Assembly (NCBI RefSeq): GCF_000808015.1
Contig: NZ_JWHR01000070.1
Coordinates: forward strand, 1-25,265
Direction of reading: 5' to 3'
From: Terrisporobacter othiniensis
Lineage (GTDB): Bacteria > Bacillota > Clostridia > Peptostreptococcales > Peptostreptococcaceae
DNA: 25,265 bases
In this document: positions 6,834 to 15,131 of the stretch, piece after piece
Layout of the letters: each line of letters begins with the position of its first letter
Numbering within the stretch: the first letter of the stretch is position 1
The notes under the pieces: model-generated
The model's database searches: none
What the model was told of the DNA's origin: nothing
The model's input: the letters and a program-made list of their open reading frames with translations, nothing else
Made by a program: the position numbers and the translations under genes

Positions 6834-8435
6834 GTGGAAAAATTTGCACTGGAAATTAGAAATTTAAATAAATATTTTGGAAAAGTACAAGTCTTACATG
6901 ATATCAATCTTCAAATAAAAAAAGGAGAAATACATGGAATTATAGGACCTAATGGATCTGGGAAAAGTACTTTTATGAATATTTTATTTGGTAATTCAGT
7001 CATAAAACATAGTGGTGGCTATGAAGGGGAAATAATTGTTGACGGAAATCGTATAAACATGGATAGTCCACAGAAGTCCATAAAATGTGGAATGGGAATG
7101 ATTCATCAAGAGTTTACTTTATTACCAGAAATGAGTGTATCAGAAAATATTAAACTTACAAGGGAGAATAAAATTAAGAGTACGGAGAAAATTTTAGGTA
7201 AAAACTTAGCATACATAGATAAAAATAAAAATAATAAAGAAGCTAAAGTAATTTTGCAAAAACTTGGATTTAATATAGATGCAGACCTGTTGATAAAAAA
7301 TTTATCAGTAAATGCAATGCAATTTGTAGAGATTGCTAGGGAAATAGATAATGATAAATTAAAAATATTATTTTTAGACGAACCAACGGCAGTTTTAAAT
7401 GAAGAAGACTCCACAAAGCTTATGAAGGTTATGAGAGACTTGGCTGATAATGGAATGACAATAATCTTTGTCTCACATAGACTACATGAAATAAAGGAAA
7501 TTTGTGATAGAGTAACTGTACTTAGAGATGGTCATGTGGTATCTCAATATAAAAGAGAAGAAATGACTTTAAAGAAGTTGACACACGCTATGATGGGATA
7601 TGAGGTCATAAAAACAAAAAGAGAAAAAAGAGAAAATGAAAATAAAAGTATACTTACAATGAAAAATTTCTTTGTAAACATGCCAGGGGAAGACATAAGA
7701 GGTATAGATTTAGATATAAAAAAAGGTGAAATATTAGGAGTTACATCATTATCTGGTCATGGTAAACTTGGCTTAGGCTATGGAATTATGGGATTATTTC
7801 CATATGAAGGTACTGTAATGATGGAAGATGAAATTATTGATGTCAGTAATATAAGGGAAAGTATTAATAAAGGTATATTTTTAATTCCAGATGATAGAAA
7901 GAAAATGGGATTGCTTATGGAACATTCTATAGAAGATAATATAGTCTTTTCAGGATTATATGGAAAGAATAAATTTTTAAAGAAATCAATGAGATTATTT
8001 AAAACAAAGGATAAAGAAAAGATTAATGATACTGTTGAAAATTATATAGAAAGATTAGAGATAAAATGTGTAAATAAACATCAAGAAGTAAGGCAATTAA
8101 GTGGTGGGAATCAACAAAAGATTTGTATAGCCAGAGCTTTATGTATGAATCCTAAAATTTTATTTCTTCTAGAACCTACTCGTGGAGTGGATATAGGATC
8201 AAAGGAAAAAATCTTAGATATGATAATTGAAATAAATGAAAAAAATAATATGACAGTAGTAGTAATTTCAAGTGAATTAGAAGAATTAAAAAGAATTAGT
8301 GATAGAGTAGCAGTTTTATGTGAAGGAAGGTTATCTAATATACTACCTCCAAACAGCAGTGATGAAGAGTTTACTCTAGCTTATACAGGGGAGGGAGAAT
8401 ATTATGAAAATCAAGAAGCCTCAAATAATAATTAG
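6834..8435 (+). CDS. Two-domain ABC transporter ATPase (RbsA/MglA/YufO type)
   Basis: 533 aa, start GTG 6834 with GAGAGG at 6818-6823. Two fused nucleotide-binding domains. Domain 1 has a canonical Walker A GPNGSGKST (38-46) and Walker B ILFLDE (178-183) with H-loop His215, but a degraded signature (LSVNA, 157-161, instead of LSGGQ). Domain 2 has a degraded Walker A (SLSGHGKLG, about 305-313), a good signature LSGGN (422-426) and Walker B ILFLLE (442-447) with Leu446 in place of the usual Asp. ATPase site 1, made from Walker A/B of domain 1 and the signature of domain 2, is therefore complete, while the other site is probably non-hydrolytic. Such asymmetry is normal in this family, but loss of the Walker B Asp goes further. 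The end overlaps the first permease gene by 32 bases. Confidence 0.93.
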   Translation: MEKFALEIRNLNKYFGKVQVLHDINLQIKKGEIHGIIGPNGSGKSTFMNILFGNSVIKHSGGYEGEIIVDGNRINMDSPQKSIKCGMGMIHQEFTLLPEMSVSENIKLTRENKIKSTEKILGKNLAYIDKNKNNKEAKVILQKLGFNIDADLLIKNLSVNAMQFVEIAREIDNDKLKILFLDEPTAVLNEEDSTKLMKVMRDLADNGMTIIFVSHRLHEIKEICDRVTVLRDGHVVSQYKREEMTLKKLTHAMMGYEVIKTKREKRENENKSILTMKNFFVNMPGEDIRGIDLDIKKGEILGVTSLSGHGKLGLGYGIMGLFPYEGTVMMEDEIIDVSNIRESINKGIFLIPDDRKKMGLLMEHSIEDNIVFSGLYGKNKFLKKSMRLFKTKDKEKINDTVENYIERLEIKCVNKHQEVRQLSGGNQQKICIARALCMNPKILFLLEPTRGVDIGSKEKILDMIIEINEKNNMTVVVISSELEELKRISDRVAVLCEGRLSNILPPNSSDEEFTLAYTGEGEYYENQEASNNN

Positions 8436-9420
8436 TGGATTTTTATGCTTATTAATTATAATAGCTTATAAATTAAATATGGAGATGAGTGAACTTTTTA
8501 GTCGATCATTTGTAAAATTTGTAATGAATGGAGTATTGGTACTTGCTATGATCCCTATGATAAATGTAGGTGTAGGTATGAATTTTGGTTTACCCATTGG
8601 TATTATTGCAGGACTTCTTGGAATGTGTATTTCTATTCAATTTAGATTAAGTGGATTTGTAGGATTTTTAATGGCCATATTAGTGTCTATTCCAATAGCA
8701 ATAATATTTGGAGTATTATATGGTAAAATCTTAAATCATGTTAAAGGAAAAGAAGATATTGCAGCCATGTTTATAGGGTTTGCATTTATCCCAATAATGA
8801 ACTTTTTCTGGACTATAGCTCCATTTTCAAATCGAGAGATGCTATACCCCATAGGAGGTAAAGGACTTAGACCTAAGATAAGTTTAGATAATTATTTTGG
8901 CAGAGTATTAAATGATTTATGGATAGTAAAAGTAAATAATATTGAAATACCAGTAGGACTAATTATGTTTTATGCTGTTATTGCAATTTTAATGTATTTA
9001 TATTTTAATTCAAGAAAAGGTAAGCTTATGGAAGCAGTAGGAGAAAATGAAATCTTTTGTACTTTATCAGGTGTTGATATAGATAAAACGAGAATTAAAG
9101 CAGTTGTAATATCTACAATAATTGCAGGCGTTGGAATAATAGTCTATGCTCAAAGTTATGGGTTTGTAGAACTTTATGGTTCTCCATCATCGTTTACTTT
9201 TCCTGCAATATCTTCCATATTAATAGGAGGGTGTATAGGTAAAAAGGCAACTTTATTTCATGCAATTTTAGGAACATTTTTATATCAAAGTATTTATTTG
9301 TTATCAACTCCAATAGCAAACGAGCTATTGGTGCCAGAGATGGCAGAAATTATTCGTATGATAATTACTAATGGAATAATTCTTTATGCATTTTTAAAAC
9401 AAGAAAGGAGAACAACATAA
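8404..9420 (+). CDS. ABC importer permease subunit 1 (BPD_transp_2 family)
   Basis: 338 aa, start ATG 8404 inside the end of the ATPase gene, with GGGGAGGGAG (8388-8397) 6-7 bases upstream. A hydrophobic protein with about 8-10 membrane segments. Family hallmarks are the GMNFGLPIGIIAGLLG helix (about 58-73), the cytoplasmic ATPase-contact loop MEAVGENEIFCTLSGV (about 211-226, the A-x-G-x-N pattern) and the following V-V-I-S-T-I-I-A-G helix. It resembles RbsC/YufP-type permeases for sugars or nucleosides. It should pair with the next gene's product as a heterodimer. The start inside the ATPase gene implies translational coupling. Confidence 0.9.
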   Translation: MKIKKPQIIISGFLCLLIIIAYKLNMEMSELFSRSFVKFVMNGVLVLAMIPMINVGVGMNFGLPIGIIAGLLGMCISIQFRLSGFVGFLMAILVSIPIAIIFGVLYGKILNHVKGKEDIAAMFIGFAFIPIMNFFWTIAPFSNREMLYPIGGKGLRPKISLDNYFGRVLNDLWIVKVNNIEIPVGLIMFYAVIAILMYLYFNSRKGKLMEAVGENEIFCTLSGVDIDKTRIKAVVISTIIAGVGIIVYAQSYGFVELYGSPSSFTFPAISSILIGGCIGKKATLFHAILGTFLYQSIYLLSTPIANELLVPEMAEIIRMIITNGIILYAFLKQERRTT

Positions 9421-10487
9421 TGAAAAATAATAACTTATCTTTGAACTTTTTGAAAAGAGAAAGTAGCAGAATTCCTTTGTTGTTTATGTTTTTAATAGTA
9501 ATATGCTTTTATCTAGCAAATGTTAGTATAATTCTTGTTGGGGAACAAGTGGCAGTTAGATTTATTAGAAATGGTATCTTAGTTTTATCATTAGTAATTC
9601 CGATTGCAGCAGGGATGGGCTTGAATTTTGGTATAACTCTTGGAGCTATGGCAGCTCAAGGGGCGTATTTAGTTAGTTTAAATTTTAATTTGCAAGGTGG
9701 AATAGGCGTACTAGTAGCTTTTATTATTAGTATAATTTTAGCCTTGTTTATAGGATATGTTTTAGGAATATTGATGAATAAGGTTAAAGGAAAGGAGATG
9801 ATAACATCAATTGTTATTGCTGCTTTAGCTAACTATATTTATCAATTGATTTTCATGGCAGGTTTTGGAGCATTAATTCCTATTAATAATGAAAAAATAG
9901 CACTTAGTACAGGTATAGGTATTAAAAATATGGTGGATTTAAGGAGCTATAAGGAGTTTTTTGAAAGTTTCGGTAGTATAAAAATAGGAGGAATAAATGT
10001 ATCCATATTCTTAATACTAGTTGTGATTTTTACTGGATTTATAGTTTACTATATTTTGAATACTCCTCTTGGTCAAAAAATAAAGGCAGTGGGTATTAGC
10101 GAGGAAAAATCAGAGAATTTAGGAATATCTGTAGATAAAATTAGAATAATAGTTATGATAATTTCTACAGTATTGGCAGCCATAGGTCAATTTATATATT
10201 TGCAAAATATAGGGTCATTAAATGTATATACAGAACATTTAAATACAGATGTAATGAGTTGTGCAGCTTTACTTGCGGGAGGAGCATCTATTAAAAGGGC
10301 ATCTGTAAAAAATGCTCTCTATGGAACTATAATTTTACACATACTATTTGTATTATCTCCTTTAGCAGGTCAAAACTTCTTCTCTAATGTGGCATTGGGA
10401 GAATATTTTAGAACATTTATAATGTATGGGGTAATTGCATTTGCATTAGTAGTTAATATTAAGTTAGACAGCAAAAGAGAAAAATAG
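9420..10487 (+). CDS. ABC importer permease subunit 2 (BPD_transp_2 family)
   Basis: 355 aa, its ATG sharing one base with the stop of permease 1 (TAATG), RBS AAAGGAG in the end of that gene. It has the same family pattern: GLNFGITLGAMAAQG helix (about 67-81), coupling loop IKAVGISEEKSENLGIS (about 221-237) and I-I-S-T-V-L-A-A-I-G helix after it. It has a longer N-terminal arm (about 17 residues) before the first helix than permease 1. The two permeases are clear paralogs of one another and, with the ATPase and the lipoprotein, complete the importer. Confidence 0.9.
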   Translation: MKNNNLSLNFLKRESSRIPLLFMFLIVICFYLANVSIILVGEQVAVRFIRNGILVLSLVIPIAAGMGLNFGITLGAMAAQGAYLVSLNFNLQGGIGVLVAFIISIILALFIGYVLGILMNKVKGKEMITSIVIAALANYIYQLIFMAGFGALIPINNEKIALSTGIGIKNMVDLRSYKEFFESFGSIKIGGINVSIFLILVVIFTGFIVYYILNTPLGQKIKAVGISEEKSENLGISVDKIRIIVMIISTVLAAIGQFIYLQNIGSLNVYTEHLNTDVMSCAALLAGGASIKRASVKNALYGTIILHILFVLSPLAGQNFFSNVALGEYFRTFIMYGVIAFALVVNIKLDSKREK

Positions 10488-10500
10488 GGGAATCTACACT

Positions 10501-10581
10501 ATGAATATAGTTGAAATTATAAGAACTGTAGTAGGAGTATTTTTTATTTTATTTGAGCTAATAGTATATGCATATGATTAA
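10501..10581 (+). CDS. 26-aa single-helix microprotein at the tail of the transporter operon
   Basis: Short frame ATG 10501 to TAA 10581, starting 13 bases after the permease 2 stop, with GGGG (10487-10490) upstream as a modest RBS. The product has a polar N-terminus (MNIVEIIR), one hydrophobic helix (about residues 9-23, V/F/I/L-rich) and a short YAYD tail. I do not recognise a family. Its place directly after the permeases, in the same direction and followed immediately by a second small frame of the same type, supports a real coding sequence, but length alone gives little statistical weight. Confidence 0.5.
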   Translation: MNIVEIIRTVVGVFFILFELIVYAYD

Positions 10582-10590
10582 TGAGGTAAT

Positions 10591-10719
10591 ATGGCATATT
10601 CAGAATATAGATACAGTCCAATAAGCTGGTTAATTTGTATTCCTATTGGTGTTTTTGTAGTTGCATTTACTATTGAAAGAGGTATTTATTTCGCCATGCA
10701 GCTGCAATATTATGGGTAG
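10591..10719 (+). CDS. 42-aa membrane microprotein at the tail of the transporter operon
   Basis: ATG 10591 to TAG 10719, beginning 9 bases after the stop of the 26-aa frame, with GAGGT (10583-10587) 3 bases before the start. The N-terminal part is Tyr/Ser-rich (MAYSEYRYSPISW), then one hydrophobic helix (about 14-27, LICIPIGVFVVAFT) and an amphipathic tail with ERG and QLQYYG. No known family is recognised. It may be an accessory or stabilising subunit of the importer, like the small subunits found with other membrane transporters; this is inference from position and topology only. Confidence 0.55.
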   Translation: MAYSEYRYSPISWLICIPIGVFVVAFTIERGIYFAMQLQYYG

Positions 10720-10786
10720 TGGAAAAATAGTATTAATAATATTAGATGAGAAAAGAGTAAAATTAAACAAAGTGTGTAAATGAGAC

Positions 10787-10827
10787 AAGTCTATGATTTA
10801 ATTGATATATTAAAACATAGACTTTTT
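10787..10827 (+). terminator. Terminator of the transporter operon
   Basis: AAGTCTATG (10787-10795) pairs perfectly with CATAGACTT (10816-10824), a 9-bp stem with an AT-rich loop, ending in TTTTT (10823-10827). It lies 67 bases after the second microprotein frame, which supports both small frames being inside the transcript. Confidence 0.82.
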
Positions 10828-10894
10828 AATTGTAAGGAAATTATATGCTATTTGTTCTGTAGATAACGTATAACTTCCAACTTTGTTATTTGAG

Positions 10895-10966
10895 CAACAG
10901 GCGAAGCCGTTGGCCATATGAGAGAAGCAAATTTTTTATAATGCAAAGTTTAGAAATTTACTTCTT
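10895..10966. other. Two-hairpin structured element in a gene-free stretch
   Basis: The 324 bases from 10720 to 11043 contain no gene. Within them, CAAC-A-GGC (10895-10902), loop GAA and GCC-GTTG (10906-10912) form a compact hairpin that is much richer in G+C than the surroundings. A second stem follows: residues 10922-10934 pair with 10954-10966 (GAAG-C-AAATTT against AAATTT-A-CTTC, one mismatch). I see no T run after either stem and no known riboswitch core. It could be part of a dispersed clostridial repeat, a small RNA, or a leader of the downstream operon. No second copy is in this window. Confidence 0.4.
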
Positions 10967-10970
10967 CAAA

Positions 10971-11001
10971 TTGAGTAAAAAAATAGAAAATATTATATAA
11001 T
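10971..11001 (+). promoter_or_regulatory. Candidate promoter of the helicase-nuclease operon
   Basis: TTGAGT (10971-10976) and a consensus TATAAT (10996-11001) with a 19-base spacer, longer than ideal. It lies 42 bases before the first start codon of the seven-gene operon, which has AAAAGGTGAT before ATG 11044. The region is very AT-rich, so other -10-like sequences are present. Confidence 0.4.
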
Positions 11002-11043
11002 TATAGATAGATAAAAATGAAATCTTTAGAAAAAGGTGATTAG

Positions 11044-12939
11044 ATGAAATATTTATTTCAGGAAGTTAATTTAAATAAGAAAAAAGAAAAAATAATTAAT
11101 ATATATGAAAATATAATAAAGGAAAATAATTATAAATCAAAAGATATACTTTTTTTAGTTCCAAGTGCAATTACTAAGTTAAGTTATATGAGAGAAATAA
11201 ATCTTCCTTTAAGTGAAGAATTAAAAATTACTACATATAATCACTTTGTTCAAAGTGAGTTGATAAAATATTGGCCTATCATAGAGGAGAATTGTGAAAA
11301 AATAAAAGTAAACAAAATAAGTCCTTCTTTTATTTCTCAAAGTTTAAGTGAATATATAATTATGGAGTATATAAATAAGACTAGAGAAGAAGAAAATTAT
11401 TTTCAGGACATAGTGGGTACAAATAAAAGTATATGTAAAAATATATTAGATAATTTAAGCAAAAGTTGCTTTAATGCCATAGATATTAATAATATAGGAG
11501 AAAAAATATATAACTCAAAGAAAAATAGAAATGATTTAAGTAGATATTCATATACTCAAATGCAGGAAGTTATAGATTTTTACGTGAATACTTTATTGTC
11601 TAAGGGGATAATTGATAATTCTATCGCTGTATACTTATACAATAATTTTTTATTAAATAATGAGGAGTATAGAAGAAGATTGAGAAAAGAGTACAGATAT
11701 TTGATTGTAGATAGTTTGGAAAGCGCCAGTGTTAGTGAGAGTAATTTAATATTAGAGTTTTTAAATATAGTAGAAGATGGATATGTTTTTTATGATAGAA
11801 GTAAAGATTACTCTTCATTTAAAAATGTTGATATGGCTTATATAGAAGAAAATATAATAAACGAGTTTTTTAAAGAAGATGTGCATGATTTGGGAATAAT
11901 AAGTATTAAATCTTTATATAAGGAAAAGAAAAGTATAGAGTTAAAAGATGAATATCATTTATATGATGAAATGATAGATGGTGTAGTAGAAAAACTTTTA
12001 CAATTGATGAGAGAAGGAAAAAATTTAAAAGATATCGCAATAATTTCGCCTATAAATAACTCTATTTTAGACTATAAAATATGTAATAAGCTAAAATCCA
12101 ACAAAATTGCAGTAACCAACACTAAATTAGATAATAAAATTGTTGATTATCCTTATGCTAATGTCTTAGTTGTGGCAACTTGTATTTTTTATAATTTACA
12201 ATATTTAATAAAAGAAGAAGAGTACATAAACTTTATAGAAATATTATTTGACATAAATAAGATAAGAGCTATAAAAATATTTAATCATAGACATGATAAT
12301 GAAGAATATAAGAGTTTAATTGAATTCATTAAAGACAAAGAAAAAGAGAATTTGAGAATAAGTGAGTTCTTATTACAATTTTATATAGAGAAAATGCTTA
12401 ACTTGAAAGATGGAAAGAAAAATGTGGATTTATGTAAAGATATGATTAAGCAAGGTGATATTTTTAGTGAAATACTAGAAGAACTAAATATGGATGAAAA
12501 AGAAAAGTATGAAGTATTTGTAAAATGCTTAAAAGATAATATAAGTGATTATTATATGTCTGCAGATATAGAAGATATGAAAAGTAGCAATAAAGTGATT
12601 ATTACAACACCGTATACTTATATAAGTGCAAATATAAATAGAAAAATACAGTTATGGTTAGATGTGGGAAGTAATGCTTGGAATATGAAAATAGAAAAGG
12701 ACATTGCTAACCCATTAGTACTTAGAAAATCCTTTGATGAAAAGCTAATATATAGTGACGAAATGGAAGATAAAAATAAAAGATACTATCTATACAACTT
12801 GATTTATAATTTGTTACTTAACAGTGAAGAAGTATATGCTTTTAAAAGTGAATATAGTGTAAATGGTTTTATGCAGGAGAGTATGTTATATGGACTTTTA
12901 TTAAAGCTTTTAGATAAAGGAGAAATAACTAATGAGTAA
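11044..12939 (+). CDS. Eroded SF1 helicase-like protein (AddB-like, no P-loop)
   Basis: 631 aa, RBS AAAAGGTGAT. No standard name applies. Its layout follows the SF1 helicases encoded downstream. ILFLVPSAITKLSYM (35-49) matches AddB's ILLVPEQYSFEME strand, and ITTYNHFV (62-69) sits where motif Ib belongs. KGIIDNSIAVYLYNNF (187-202) aligns with NGLLDYDDMLILAYKA of the next gene's product, and YRYLIVDSLESASVSE (217-232) aligns with YQYVFEDECQDSNEIQ. The P-loop position (about 5-20) is K/N-rich with no GxGKT, and motif II reads VDSLE in place of DEcQD. It should therefore not hydrolyse ATP. There is no C-terminal Fe-S nuclease. It is likely a structural or DNA-scanning partner of the following helicase, whose ATG overlaps its end by 8 bases. 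Confidence 0.7.
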   Translation: MKYLFQEVNLNKKKEKIINIYENIIKENNYKSKDILFLVPSAITKLSYMREINLPLSEELKITTYNHFVQSELIKYWPIIEENCEKIKVNKISPSFISQSLSEYIIMEYINKTREEENYFQDIVGTNKSICKNILDNLSKSCFNAIDINNIGEKIYNSKKNRNDLSRYSYTQMQEVIDFYVNTLLSKGIIDNSIAVYLYNNFLLNNEEYRRRLRKEYRYLIVDSLESASVSESNLILEFLNIVEDGYVFYDRSKDYSSFKNVDMAYIEENIINEFFKEDVHDLGIISIKSLYKEKKSIELKDEYHLYDEMIDGVVEKLLQLMREGKNLKDIAIISPINNSILDYKICNKLKSNKIAVTNTKLDNKIVDYPYANVLVVATCIFYNLQYLIKEEEYINFIEILFDINKIRAIKIFNHRHDNEEYKSLIEFIKDKEKENLRISEFLLQFYIEKMLNLKDGKKNVDLCKDMIKQGDIFSEILEELNMDEKEKYEVFVKCLKDNISDYYMSADIEDMKSSNKVIITTPYTYISANINRKIQLWLDVGSNAWNMKIEKDIANPLVLRKSFDEKLIYSDEMEDKNKRYYLYNLIYNLLLNSEEVYAFKSEYSVNGFMQESMLYGLLLKLLDKGEITNE

Positions 12940-15127
12940 GATAAATTACAGAGAGGACCAGCTTCCTATAATTCAATATGAAGGTGGAAAAATGGCAGTT
13001 CCTGCAGTGCCAGGAGCTGGCAAAACTTTTATAGTTACAAATTTAGTAGCAAAGCTTTTGGAAGAAAAGAAACAAAATAAGGGGAAGATACTTATCTTAA
13101 CTTATATGAATAGTGCGGTGAACAACTTTAAAGTTAGGATAAAGAAAATTCTCGAAGAAAAAAATATAGGAGATAAAAACTCTTATGAAGTTATGACAAT
13201 ACATTCTTTAGCTGTAAAAATTATAAAAGAAAAGCCAGAGATTGTTATGTTAAATGAGGATTTTAATATAGCTGATGATTTACAAAAGACCATGATTCTT
13301 GGAGATTGTATAAATAACTTTAAGTTAAATGGTGGAGAAAAAGCTTTTAGATTTTTCTTGAAAGAACAAAAAGACCCCATGTGGGCGGATAGACAACTGG
13401 ATGCTTGGGAGAACGGGTTTTATGATTTAGTTCAAAATACCATAAGTGAACTTAAGTATAAGGATATTACACCACAAAAGCTGGATGAATATATGAGAGA
13501 AAACCGTAAAGGAATTTTGAAAATAATTCTTCCTATTTATACAGAGTATGAAAAAAAGCTAAAGGCCAATGGATTACTTGATTATGATGATATGCTTATT
13601 TTAGCTTATAAGGCTTTAAGTAATGATTCAGATTTAAAAACAAAATATCAAAATAAATATCAATATGTATTTGAAGATGAATGCCAGGATTCCAATGAGA
13701 TACAAGGAAAGATAATTGGACTTATTTGTGAACAACATAATAATCTTGTAAGAGTTGGGGATATAAATCAAAGTATAACAGGAACATTTTCTTCATCAGA
13801 TCCGAAGTTCTTTAAAGAATTTATAGAAAAGAGTGATTACTGTTATAGAATGGACATGTCCAATAGAAGTTCAAAAGATGTGATAAACCTTGCAAATGAG
13901 CTCGTTAGATATGTTACACAAAATTTACAACCGGAATGTAGAGATGCTTTGGAAGAAATGGATATTAAAACTGTACCTAAAAATAGAGGGTACAAAGAGA
14001 ATCCACAACCAGACAAATATCAAATTAATTATAAATATTATGAGACTTTTGATAAGGAAATAGAGCAAACAGTAAAATTTGTGAGAAATATTAATAAAAA
14101 ATATCCCGACAAAAGTATAGGTATATTAGTACCATACAATGACCATGTTAATTTAGTTGCAAAAGAACTAATAAAAGAAGATTTAGAGTTTGAAGAATTA
14201 GGCCCAAACTCTCTTAGAAAAAGAAGAGTAATAGATAATATTGCTTTAATATTAGATTTTATACTAAATTGCGATGAAAAAGAAAAATTAATAGAAGTAT
14301 TAGATAAAGTTTATATAAAAACAGATAATAAAGAAGGAAAAAAAGATTTTTTACAATTATTAAGAGAAGAAAAACTAAGTGTGGAAGATTTATTATATGA
14401 TAAAGAATGCTCTAAAGAATTAATAATAGACATAGATAGTGATTTATATCAAAGTTTTTTATATGGGCTATATAATTTGAAAAATATAATAGAATATCCT
14501 CTAACTAGAATCGATAAGCTGATTCTTTTCATAGGAGACAGCATGATAATAGAAAAAGAAGAAAAAGCTATAGTAGATTATTTAGGTTTTTATGTAAAAT
14601 ATTTAGTTGCAGAAAACAATAATATTAACCTTCAACAAATATATAACTTGCTAAGCGATAGGAAAAATAGAGTTTTTAACTATATAATAGAAATTGTTAG
14701 TGAAATAAATGGATACGAGCCACTACCTGGAAGTATAACTGTGTGCAATTATCATAAATCTAAGGGATTAGAGTGGGATTGTGTATTTTTATTGGGAATG
14801 ACGGAGTTTAATTTCCCGGACAATATTTATCAAAAATTTCAATGTGATAAATGGTATCTTAAAGAAAAATATAAAAATCCAGAATCAAATATAAAAGCTG
14901 AAATAGATTTTCTTTTAAAGGGCGAGGTAACTAAAAATTATGCAAAAGAAATTAAAGAAAGTTTGATCAAAGAAAAAATAAGGCTATTATATGTGGGAAT
15001 AACAAGAGCAAAAGAAATGCTGATATTGTCTGCAAGTGCGAAAAATTCTGTTACAGATAAGAAAAAGCAAAATCCATCTATGTATTTAAATATATTAAAA
15101 AGTGTTATAGATAAAAAAGGAGAATGA
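12932..15127 (+). CDS. UvrD/PcrA-type SF1A DNA helicase
   Basis: 731 aa, ATP-driven 3'-5' DNA helicase by family. All motifs are intact: Walker A AVPGAGKT (25-32), Ia ILILTYMNSAVNNFK (53-67), Ib TIHSLA (89-94), II VFEDECQD (246-253, Asp249/Glu250), III VGDINQSI (275-282), IV around Arg312 (SNRSS), V NYHKSKGLEWD (606-616) and VI RLLYVGITRAKE (684-695). The protein ends about 35 residues after motif VI, so no fused nuclease domain is present. The nuclease is instead the next gene, 4 bases on, with its RBS overlapping this stop codon. It overlaps the eroded helicase gene upstream (ATGAGTAA). It is clearly distinct from AddA, which lies downstream. A partner role for the eroded protein and the nuclease is inferred from gene order. 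Confidence 0.93.
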   Translation: MSKINYREDQLPIIQYEGGKMAVPAVPGAGKTFIVTNLVAKLLEEKKQNKGKILILTYMNSAVNNFKVRIKKILEEKNIGDKNSYEVMTIHSLAVKIIKEKPEIVMLNEDFNIADDLQKTMILGDCINNFKLNGGEKAFRFFLKEQKDPMWADRQLDAWENGFYDLVQNTISELKYKDITPQKLDEYMRENRKGILKIILPIYTEYEKKLKANGLLDYDDMLILAYKALSNDSDLKTKYQNKYQYVFEDECQDSNEIQGKIIGLICEQHNNLVRVGDINQSITGTFSSSDPKFFKEFIEKSDYCYRMDMSNRSSKDVINLANELVRYVTQNLQPECRDALEEMDIKTVPKNRGYKENPQPDKYQINYKYYETFDKEIEQTVKFVRNINKKYPDKSIGILVPYNDHVNLVAKELIKEDLEFEELGPNSLRKRRVIDNIALILDFILNCDEKEKLIEVLDKVYIKTDNKEGKKDFLQLLREEKLSVEDLLYDKECSKELIIDIDSDLYQSFLYGLYNLKNIIEYPLTRIDKLILFIGDSMIIEKEEKAIVDYLGFYVKYLVAENNNINLQQIYNLLSDRKNRVFNYIIEIVSEINGYEPLPGSITVCNYHKSKGLEWDCVFLLGMTEFNFPDNIYQKFQCDKWYLKEKYKNPESNIKAEIDFLLKGEVTKNYAKEIKESLIKEKIRLLYVGITRAKEMLILSASAKNSVTDKKKQNPSMYLNILKSVIDKKGE

Positions 15128-15131
15128 TTAA

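Noticed and set aside
7106..7414. 102-aa minus-strand frame inside the ABC ATPase gene
   Set aside because: Shadow of the ATPase coding frame: Ser/Leu/Phe-rich, no RBS. The same holds for the other minus-strand frames inside addA, addB, sbcC and the helicase.
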